Below the pieces are notes generated by a model. It was not told the origin of the DNA and did no database searches. It saw only the letters and a program-made list of their open reading frames with translations. Positions 23,702 through 32,984 of a stretch of DNA of 64,000 nucleotides are shown piece by piece. Made by a program: the position numbers and the translations under genes. The DNA comes from Spodoptera frugiperda (taxonomy: Eukaryota > Arthropoda > Insecta > Lepidoptera > Noctuidae), in contig NC_064219.1 of assembly GCF_023101765.2 (NCBI RefSeq), positions 11,387,774 to 11,451,773 on the forward strand, in the 5' to 3' direction. Positions within the stretch are counted from its first letter, which is position 1, and every line of letters starts with the position of its first letter.

Positions 23702-24472
23702 ATTTTTGGCCAATTATTTCCTTTCAATAAAGTATATTCAATGTTTATCCTCACTGTTTACAGTAAATACATTTCACATTCAACCGTTTAACGTTTACAA
23801 AATTTCAAACTGCCAAACAAGGTGTAGTCCAGCAACGAAAACTTTGACGTTTAATTTTTTTAAATTACTATTCATATTATGAGATTATTAAATGTTTGCA
23901 AATAATATTACAGTTTAATTAATCATAAAATTATTTATTTTCTTTTATTGAACTCTTTTTCATATGAAACTAACTATTTTTTATTTTCAGTTTCGTTATT
24001 GAACTGGATTTCCAAAGTATGTTGTCACATCAAAATAATCTATCTTTCGATCAGCTATATAAAACAAACGTGAAAAGTAATCATTTATAATGATTTACGT
24101 AATTCTCTCTTTTGGATATTTCTTTTTTAATATTTTGCCATCAAAATAATTGATTCGCTGTAATGTAGAAACATTGTCAATTGCTGCCAAGCCTAAACAG
24201 AGACAGCCTCAGCTGTCAAAACTGTCAAAATAGTAACGAATGGTAACGAACAAACTTAGAGCATCGCGGTGCAGTGTGTACATTTTTCGCATGTTTATTG
24301 TACTAAAACTTAACTAAACATAACTTTTAACATGATATACGTCATGTTTTATAAATACTCTGCACTGGTGATTTTCCAACTCCAAAACCGGGTGTGAACA
24401 AAGATTTCGTATTGGGCGTAAACAAAACGTCAAGTAGTCCCACTGTATGAGTCAATTACACATAAGAACACA
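23702..24472. promoter_or_regulatory. Shared 5' region between two divergent genes
   Basis: 771 bp separate the start codon of the NuSAP-like gene (minus strand) from that of Wsck (plus strand). Both 5' UTRs and both promoters must lie here unless unseen upstream exons exist. No obvious TATA box was fixed. Notable short repeats include CTGTCAAAACTGTCAAAATAG and AATAGTAACGAATGGTAACGAA (about 24215-24250). A bidirectional promoter is an inference from layout. Confidence 0.5.
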
Positions 24473-26656
24473 ATGGAGAGACAGTATTACATATTTGTGT
24501 TATTGTTGTTGTGTACGTGGGCTTGCAGCGGCGACCGTGGCGACTACATCGGCTGCTATAAGTTGATGGTCGAAAATGTCCTCAACACCCATACTGGCCA
24601 GTCTGTGGATGTCTGCTTGTCGGCGTGTGAGCAAGTATACTACAAATACGCAATCATAGGTAATGAATCGACGTGTTTCTGTGGGAATGAGCCGGGTAAT
24701 TTTCAACTACCTCTGGAGTCTTGTCCTACTCGATGTCCTAAGAATGACACTCAGTTTTGCGGCGGAGAAAATGCCGCCAGTGTGTACGACACCGAGGTGT
24801 TCTCTCCTGGGCCACCAACATCGATCAATATTACTAACATTACGGAAACTACGCTGAGGGTGCGCTGGACAGCCCCGGCTGCATACTCATCCATTTCTGG
24901 TTATGTTATAAGAGCTATAGTAGTTGAGACCTATGCTGACTTTGCCCTTATAGATCTTGAATGGAGAGTGTCTAATAAAACCTTTTACACTGAACTGTTG
25001 AACTTGCAACCTGGCTCTAAATATCAAATAGGAGTGGTGGCAGTCAATGATGGCTTTGAAGGCCCAAATATCACAACCACAGTGGAAACTGTGATTGGAA
25101 CTCCAGATCCCAGTCCTCCAGATATAGAAATCAGAGAAAGGAGAGGAGATAGAATGGTGGTGCATATCCCTGAAGCTAAGAATGTAAATGGTCCTGTGTC
25201 TATGTATAGGATTGTAGTCTCAGTGGAGTTGTACCAACAAGGATTCATAGTTGAAAACTTGGGCAATTACACATATGCCAGTGACCAAGGGCTCCCTTAC
25301 TACATTACAGCAGAATTGGACCCTGATGATATTAAACATGATTTCATCATCGGAGACAGACATACATACAATGGATTCTACAATGCTCCTCTACCTCTGA
25401 CCAATGACATAGATGTGTCTTTAGGTGTGGTAAGTGAAAAGGATTTTGTGAAGAGAATCAGATATGCAGAATCAACTAAGAAAATTATATTGAATATCAA
25501 TGAACCGGAGGAAACTTCTCCATTGGTGATAGCACTTGGGGCTGCCATAGCTATTAGTGTGGTTCTACTTCTAATCGGAGTCGGGCTGCTCATAATCTTG
25601 CGTAAGAGAATACAGCTAGTAAGATCTCAGAGAGGCTCCCAGTCAATGCCATTAAGTCTTAGTGAACCGTGCATGGAGATAGAGAATTCAGGTTTCATAG
25701 AAGAAGAACATGAGAGGGTTGATTATTACAGCAACTTAAAAAGAAAACTGTGGAACATACCTAGAAGCCTTATAGACATTGATATTTCTTGCATTGTTGG
25801 TGTTGGCAGCTATGGCAAATTTACCAGAGGAAAGGTGCAGCAACATGGGGCCCAGACTCCTGGCCTAGTGCAAGTAGTAGCTGACAGAGAGCTGGAGAGA
25901 TCAGACAAGAAACTAATGCTGCAGGAACTGGACCAACTTATCAAGTCCAGTGAACATGAGAATGTGATCTCACTCATAGGGTTCTGTGAAACTAATACAA
26001 CATTATTTGTAGTTCTTGAAGATAGCAAACAGAGTTTGAAGGATTTGCTGCTTCAGAGCAGACACAGGGACCTTCAAAACAACAAATTCTGTCTGATGCC
26101 AGAGAACAGACTGCTTCAGTACTTTGTTGACATTGCACAAGGTATAGAATACTTGCACAGTAAGAAGATTTTACATAAACGCCTCAGTTGTCGTAACATC
26201 GCGCTCAGTGAAAACGGTGTCGCGAAAGTGTCCGGGTTTGGATTATCTCACATGAGACCATTGCACGAGACTCCAGACTACACGCGCTGGACGTCGCACG
26301 AGATGTTGCGACTGACTAGATTCAACCCGAAGGCAGATGTTTGGTCGTTTGGTATCCTCATGTGGGAAGCACTCACGATAGGAGCCACTCCATATTTCCA
26401 TAGTGCTAATAAAGACGTAGCAGCCCGCATTCTTCGAGGCATGCGGCCATCGCAGCCGTCGTACGTAGGTGACGACCTGTTCCAGCTTTGCCTGCAGTGC
26501 TGGCAGGTGGATCCTGACGAGAGACCCACATTCTCTGGCTTAGTGCACGAATTGAAGCCATTCGCCGAAGCTTCTGGTTGCAGGAGTCTGAGTTTTACTC
26601 ATTATAATGGTTTCGACTACGAACCGCATGTAGCGCAGTACGAAATCGTATCATAG
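24473..26656 (+). CDS. Wsck: Wsck: WSC and fibronectin III receptor-like protein with a tyrosine-pseudokinase domain
   Basis: One uninterrupted 727-codon ORF. Domains in order: a signal peptide (about 1-20, a hydrophobic Leu run); a WSC domain (about 24-108) starting YIGCY with eight cysteines including CFCG; a fibronectin III domain (about 112-208); a linker; a single transmembrane helix (about 351-376) followed by RKR; and a cytoplasmic tyrosine-kinase-like domain (about 438-695). This architecture is that of insect Wsck, a transmembrane kinase-like protein. The kinase domain keeps the fold signatures (GxGxxG at 443-448, HENVISLIGF, DVWSFGILMWE) but key residues are changed. The usual VAVK lysine position reads VVAD (Asp471). 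HRD is HKR (568-570). DFG is GFG (588-590). It is therefore probably catalytically inactive and may act as a scaffold or ligand sensor. The ORF has no intron. Confidence 0.92.
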   Translation: MERQYYIFVLLLLCTWACSGDRGDYIGCYKLMVENVLNTHTGQSVDVCLSACEQVYYKYAIIGNESTCFCGNEPGNFQLPLESCPTRCPKNDTQFCGGENAASVYDTEVFSPGPPTSINITNITETTLRVRWTAPAAYSSISGYVIRAIVVETYADFALIDLEWRVSNKTFYTELLNLQPGSKYQIGVVAVNDGFEGPNITTTVETVIGTPDPSPPDIEIRERRGDRMVVHIPEAKNVNGPVSMYRIVVSVELYQQGFIVENLGNYTYASDQGLPYYITAELDPDDIKHDFIIGDRHTYNGFYNAPLPLTNDIDVSLGVVSEKDFVKRIRYAESTKKIILNINEPEETSPLVIALGAAIAISVVLLLIGVGLLIILRKRIQLVRSQRGSQSMPLSLSEPCMEIENSGFIEEEHERVDYYSNLKRKLWNIPRSLIDIDISCIVGVGSYGKFTRGKVQQHGAQTPGLVQVVADRELERSDKKLMLQELDQLIKSSEHENVISLIGFCETNTTLFVVLEDSKQSLKDLLLQSRHRDLQNNKFCLMPENRLLQYFVDIAQGIEYLHSKKILHKRLSCRNIALSENGVAKVSGFGLSHMRPLHETPDYTRWTSHEMLRLTRFNPKADVWSFGILMWEALTIGATPYFHSANKDVAARILRGMRPSQPSYVGDDLFQLCLQCWQVDPDERPTFSGLVHELKPFAEASGCRSLSFTHYNGFDYEPHVAQYEIVS

Positions 26657-28608
26657 TATTTTAAGCATTAGGCAACTAACCAAAACATAGGATTATTAGC
26701 TTCCAAAGAGTTATGTTTGTTACTCGAGTGTAAAACGAGGTCGGGAAACCAGCAGCAATGGAATTAATTTACTATGAAGGACAAGGAATTGATATTTTCT
26801 AAACTAGATTTTTATTTTGTAACTAATATGTGTATTGTTTGTTCGCCATGCAAGTTAACTGAGAAGCTAGCGGTTGTGGTCACGCGGAACAAATGATCAC
26901 GCGCTGTTGACCGCTCGCGGCACCAATACCAACTACGGTGAATTGCTGATTTTATACAAAGCTCCACTAAAAGACATTTAGACTAATTTAACGTAATCAC
27001 GTAGTAGTCATCTTATATTTAAAGGCGCATAGTATTTGTGACTGCATTTTTAAAAATGTTATACATATTTTTAATAGGAAAATGTTAATTTAACTAATTA
27101 ACTTTCTACTACAGAGTTAGTGTATTCAAATAGTTACTGGAACATTATTTTACCAGTTGGCGCTTATACTAACCAAATTAACCAAGCTGTAGTTACAGAA
27201 GTACGTAGAAATATTGCGCACGTTGAAGTCCACCCTTCACGCAGGTGACAGTCCCGCAACATGTTACCCTTCTCAATAAATGTAGATTTTATATTGTAGC
27301 TCTAAGTTAAATAGCATTTACAGGAATTTCAAGAGTAATTTCAGAAGAGTACATTTGACAACTATTTAAGTACTCAACTGGATAGTGTTTGCATTATAAA
27401 TATGTATCCAACATTAAACTGAATATCCTACGATTCTACGTATGTATATTATGTTAGTTTAAATTAGTTTTAATATGAAGATAATCCTCTTACTTTATCA
27501 AATAATCGTACTTATGTTGCTAGGCATTGTTATGTATCGAAACTGAGAATTTTAATCAATTTTATGAGTATGTAATGGCTTGACATGACTGTTTGTGAAA
27601 ATCATGGTGAATAATCAGATTAATGAAATCGATAAAATCATTATTCATGCGATTTTATAGTTTCTAATTTGACTTGTGTCGACGATCAGTTTCCTTTGAG
27701 CTTTATTTTCAGTATTTCTAATGATTTGTATATTTAGGCTTAACAAGAAAAATATTGTATAATGATCTACATAAACGATGGGTATAATTTTAAACATAAA
27801 TATGACTATGTTCACTGGTAGGTACTTAGTTTATAAGTTGTAATTAAAATCATTGGAGAATAATCTCAAGTATTCTATACTGTATTTATTATATGAACTA
27901 CTCAGCTCTCACTTTTCTTCACTATGCTATATATTAACAGTATTCTATTTACTAAGTATTGGGGTAAATACCTCGGACAAAGGCTTCTATAATTATTATA
28001 AGATTCGTATGGTTTTCATGTATTTTATTGTGTCTACCGTTTAATTATTTCTGTTATAATTTACTTTATAATGATTTCCTACATTTAGTTTCATAAGATT
28101 TTATTTAAATATTCAGTGATCTGAAATAAGGAATTCCGTCCATTTATTCGTATTTTTGTACGAAATCTCATTTTTGTGTAAATTTTTTATTATGTAACCT
28201 GTATATTTTTTTTATAATAAAATTATATAATATTAAAAGTTGTAGTTTAATTATTACTATACCGCTGCTGACTCAAATACATTATTCTTCGTTACCTCTA
28301 GCAGAGGAGCCAACCTATCATCTGAAATAGTAAGTGGGTACCTATATTTCGCGGAGGTGATTATGAATTAAAACGACATTACTTAATTTTTGCATTTATT
28401 AATGTTAATATAATATAGACAATGTTCAAGGTACCTTTCAATTGGTTTCGAGCTTTTAAACACTAAGACATTGTATCCTTCCATTTTACCTCTTATCATT
28501 TACAACATTGCAAAATAACACTTCATTAGAAAATCAATCTGACAGTACAACTAACTAAACAATAATAAACATTGACTAAAATATAGTGAATTTTAAATTC
28601 AAAACATA
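26657..28608 (+). other. Wsck 3' UTR and convergent intergenic region
   Basis: AT-rich sequence with no coding signal. Several AATAAA-type signals follow the Wsck stop, notably at 27275-27280 (about 620 bp after the stop) and around 28215. The region ends where the 3' end of the convergent ps gene may begin. Confidence 0.5.
27275..27280 (+). terminator. Wsck: Candidate poly(A) signal of Wsck
   Basis: A canonical AATAAA about 620 bp downstream of the Wsck stop codon. The choice among several AATAAA copies downstream is not certain. Confidence 0.45.
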
Positions 28609-28960
28609 TTTATTATTCAACATTGTTTTTAAATTCAAACTTAATTAAAAATTATATTCTCGTTACATAACATTGCAGACCCGTTTATCGTAAACCAAGT
28701 TAACAAAAAATATTAATAATAAAAAATAAAAATTCCATCACTGAACTGTACAGCAACAAATGTTATCAACGTATGACATTTTACACATAACGTACGGAGC
28801 CGGAGCTCGCTCTATACATACTTATAATACGCAACAAGTTATAATTCAATAGAATTAGTATAACATATCAATCTCAACATGTGTAAAGGTTGATGAGACA
28901 ACGACTGATCGGCGCTCGAGGGGCCGAGGGGCCGAGAGGCCGAGAGGCCGGTACGTACGC

Positions 28961-29033
28961 GGCGGGCGGGCGGCGCCGGCCCGGCAGTGTCGGCCCCGGC
29001 CGGTCCGGTCCGGGCCGGCGCCGGCCGCCCGCT
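28961..29033. repeat. GC-rich inverted repeat (23-bp arms, one mismatch)
   Basis: The left arm 28962-28984 and right arm 29010-29032 are reverse complements at 22 of 23 positions. They centre on the self-complementary GGCGCCGGCCCGG / CCGGGCCGGCGCC. The 25-base loop is itself GC-rich. Just left of it, GGCCGAG(A/G) repeats about four times (28919-28950). If transcribed, this would be an extremely stable stem. Confidence 0.9.
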
Positions 29034-29394
29034 CACTCCGTACACTCGCAGCAGCGGCCAACTCACGGGAATCTTTAACTTGGGCGTTAACAATAAAACT
29101 GACGTGTAACAATGAAAACGTTAAACACCGCGAGTGTACTGCGAGAATCGCACACGACAACGCCCTGGCGGACTAGCCCACATGAAACACAGCGAAATTT
29201 TTATTTTAATGATTAATAAACAATTATATATTACAATTAAATCCCTACCGTTTGGGACGCGTTCGTGACGATGTCAATATGCGCGAGTTGATTCCTCAGT
29301 CTTTAATAAATTGATGACAATGAGCAAGGAGAGTAACGTAAATGAAAAATGTTATGCAATTATATACAGATAGTGAGTGGAGCGCGCTCTGAGC

Positions 29395-29480
29395 ACTGCC
29401 GAGTGCAGCCGAGTATTGCCGAGTACCGCCGAGCGCCCGAGTGCGCCGAGTCCCGGCGAGTACCCCGAGTACAGTCACGA
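29395..29480. repeat. Degenerate CCGAG(T/C) tandem array
   Basis: About nine copies of CCGAGT, CCGAGC or CGAGT are spaced 7-12 bp apart (for example CTGCCGAGTGCAGCCGAGTA, then TTGCCGAGTACCGCCGAGCG). The array is GC-rich against an AT-rich background and has no coding signature. Function unknown. Confidence 0.75.
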
Positions 29481-32246
29481 GCGAGCGCCGAGCGGAGAGC
29501 GCGCGAGCGTCGTGTGCGATTCGCGCCCATCAGAAACAAGCGTTATGGTGATGTCTTAATGTTGAGTTCGACTTGAACGCACAGCCATTTTCCTAAACAC
29601 AGTATCGAACCTTACTCTATCCTAGCGCACCCAACGGCTGCCACCTTCGCGTGTATACCCACTAGACTACCTATAGTAATTACAATAAACCACTCTATCA
29701 ACAAATTCAACAACATTTAGCTATTAAAATTAAAATGGGAGGATGCGAGGAGACGCGCGGCCAGAGTGTCGCCACGTGCCGGCTCGGAGTGCCGAGAGAA
29801 ACCTCTGCGTTAGTTCCGTATAATGAAGAATGACAACTAGCTACCTTATCCTACAACATTGAAATTCCTTAATCGTAACAGCATTACACAGTGACGGTGA
29901 AGGTGCGGGAGTGGCGCGCGGCTCGCGGGGCCGCCTTCTGCTGCCGAGTGCTAGTCGGGGCGATCAACGATCATCTACTGCTTATTATCTTACCACGCGA
30001 TAAACTATCCGGATTATGATTACCGCACTTAAAGTATTTTGTATTCACGTTAATATACTCTCAAATATTGTAACAACTTCAGTATAACAACATTAACATT
30101 TTCCCAGTAATTTTAAAATTATCTAATTATATTGATTTTAAATAGGTTAATTATAACTAACTAGAGTTCCATTGTTAACTATCAAGTGTCGGCGCGGCGG
30201 TCGTCCGCGGCGTGACGTCACGCGCCCGGCCCGAGCCCCGGCCGCCGCGCCCACTAACAACACAGTCACTAAGAAAGAGAGAAAGAGAGAGTGAAGAAAC
30301 GAGACGGAAACTATGTCTACCCCCCAGAGCTCGCCCGAACCGTGAAATGATATTTCATTTTTTGGAAACCATACATTTCTTTTAATTGACGCATTTGACT
30401 TATACGTACCGACTAATCAAGATTTAGTTGCGATTAAAATTGAGCTTGTTAAATCGACGTGACAGGCGATTCGCGTTCTGGCCGCGGCCGACACGACCGT
30501 CGTCTGTGTGCTCGCGGTCACTGCGCGTCACTCCACCGCCCTGCATACACATACATGCCACGCGCCGGCGTCGGCCCGACCATAGTACCCACCCAAACCC
30601 ATCAGTTCCCCGGCTGTAGCCACCGCGAACGCACAGACATATTAATTAATTGACACAAGACGATATCTGTACCTACCCCCATTATACATAGTTAAGATGA
30701 GAAAATTCGAAAACACCGGAAATGTATCCAACAGCTTTACTTATGTATATACTTTAAAGATTGAATATTATATAAATATTAACTAGCTACTGTAATGCCA
30801 CACTACACTGCGAATGTTAACTACATAACACACGTATATATGTAATAGATCAGTTAACAATATCCACAAGTTACACCGAGCGGCGCGCGCGCACGCCGCA
30901 GCTTACGACGTACGAGTACTATTATTTCACTCTCACGGAAGTACGAGGTTATGGCGAATAGAACGTGCTCACTTCCCTAATTATTAATTAGTTAAAATAT
31001 TTATATTATAATCGCGTAATTGTGAATGAATTAGCTGAGAAATTGTCTCTCAATTCCGATTCCTTAAACACTATCATCGTACATTAGCTTTCATCATTAA
31101 GCCGATTTCAAATTATTATATCATTTATTATGAATACGTTTTCTTTTGTACTTCATACGTTTATTCACATTTGATGTAGTCACCGCCTTCGCGAGTCAAC
31201 CAGTAGACTATCTGCATTATCATGTTACCGTAGTACGCGCTGGCGCCCAACGCGGGCCCGAATAGTTAGACAGCAAGTAGTCGTGCGAAACATTGGACAA
31301 GTCGAGAGGCTCACCTCACTAATCCTGTATCTAGAACGATGGCACTTCTGAGGTAAACAAACACAACTTATAACTACCCTCCGACGAAGTACCGAACGGC
31401 TTCTACACTAAGTGGAGACTGACACGTAGTACCTTGACAATGTCGACGAAAACAATCACAGTTTATAATATTATGTAACTCTACCATCACACGCAGACCG
31501 CTGCCGGCCGCCACCTCGCTGCAGCCCTACATCGTTAAGTATTTGGTAGATCTGATTCCGGGTCGCAGCCGAACCGGACCGGCAGTGGTCGTCGTGTGGA
31601 CACTAACAGACACTAAAAGAACGTCTTGGTTAAACGACGGCGCAAAAATAAAATATTCAATCAATATAGTAACTGTAAATAAGAATATATCATTTATATT
31701 GTCATCTCGATAATATAGAAATCTGCATTTAAAATGTTTAAAATATTTTCTTATTACTTTCATCTACTAGTCTGGACATGCATTTACTATTATTATTATT
31801 ATTTAAATTGTACTTATATCGTAAGACAAATTTAGACCGACAACAAATCAATAACTATGAAACATTCCTAATAAAAAAAATATTTAAAAACGATTAGATA
31901 TTTTCATTTTGTTTTATAAATGTATAAAAAAATAAAGATCTTTACCGAGAGAAATCAGGAATGAACAACAGCTCGCCAGGTTGGTACCTAGCCCCGAGTG
32001 AGACTGGGTGGCCCTCTACCGGCGACTATTGCAACATGCCCGGCCGCCGACCGCCGCTGGCTGGGTCGGACTAAACGAAGTACGCGTGAACGTCTCAGTC
32101 GGAGCGGTCGGTAGAGGGCGCCACCACGGCGACGCTTGCGGTAGCATGTCAGTAAATAAAACTTTGGTAGGACTCAGCTCCTAAACTCCCACAGTGTTGC
32201 GTATGACGTCGGCGCCGTCTCCAGCGGGACGTCGCGCGAGCGTAGG

Positions 32247-32252
32247 TTTATT
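32247..32252 (-). terminator. ps: Candidate proximal poly(A) signal of pasilla
   Basis: Plus-strand TTTATT is AATAAA on the minus strand, about 515 bp downstream of the ps stop codon. A second candidate lies at 28609-28614, so alternative polyadenylation is possible. Confidence 0.35.
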
Positions 32253-32763
32253 ATTCATTAATTAACCACATCACTAATCCTAATAAACTAAAGAAAAATA
32301 ACTTATCAATGGTAACATTTACAATGAACTCAACTTTGTAAATAAAAAAATGTATGCTGTGGTGAATAATATACAAAAATAATATGTGTATGGAATAGGA
32401 ATTTCCGTGATAGGAGATATCACAATATTTTCATTATTATATCTTAAACAACAATAACGTCTGCTAGGCAGAACAAAATAATGACTTGTCATCACGATAA
32501 GAACGTAAAGTGAGCGGCGGGGCCCCGAGCTAGTGGCGGCCGGGGCCCCGGCGGGGCGTGCCTACAGCTGCATAAATTATATCCTCCGTCAGATTAAAAC
32601 AAAACAAAACTTCTTAACTAGAGTCAGGTAACTCGCGCCAATAGTTTAAGGTGACCGAGCGACGCAGACGGTCTGTGATCCAACAGTGTTTGACTAGAAC
32701 TAGACACTACGCTAGAACGAAATACAAGAAATGTACAGAGTGTAGTCGGTCGGGTGGCGGCGG

Positions 32764-32984
32764 TTACTGCATGAGGCCGGAGATGGCGTTGTGGCGCGTG
32801 CGCTTCAGCTCCTCCTCCTGGATCTTCTGCTCGATGAGGTACTGCGCGTTGCTGATGGCCGTGGCCGTGCCCGTGATGGTCACGATGCGGTTGCGGGTGC
32901 CGGGCGCGAACGTGCCCTTCTTCGAGATCTGGATGTTGGCGCCCGACATCTGCTGGATCTCCACCAGGCTGCGCCCGCCGGGGC
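32764..32984 (-). CDS. ps: pasilla last coding exon (KH3, C-terminus)
   Basis: The acceptor TTGTTGCAG ends at 32985; coding runs to TAA at 32764-32766. It encodes the KH3 remainder after the split Gly: PGGRSLVEIQQMSGANIQIS, KKGTFAPGTRNRIVTITG, then YLIEQKIQEEELKRTRH and the terminal ISGLMQ. This closely follows the fly and vertebrate KH3, where the GxxG loop is GPNG or GKGG. The exon is much more GC-rich than its introns. Confidence 0.95.

Larger units (their letters stand above)
28609..32763 (-). other. 3' flank of pasilla, possibly a long 3' UTR, with GC-rich islands
   Basis: No protein-coding frame with real character was seen across about 4.1 kb. Minus-strand AATAAA signals occur at 32252-32247, about 515 bp after the ps stop, and as far as 28614-28609. 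The transcript could therefore end early or late. Unlike the AT-rich flanks, this stretch has GC- and CpG-rich patches at about 28.9-29.07, 29.37-29.53, 29.9, 30.2, 30.5 and 31.2 kb. These include a long hairpin and a CCGAG array described as findings. Alternative readings are a CpG-rich promoter or a separate non-coding RNA. Confidence 0.4.
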
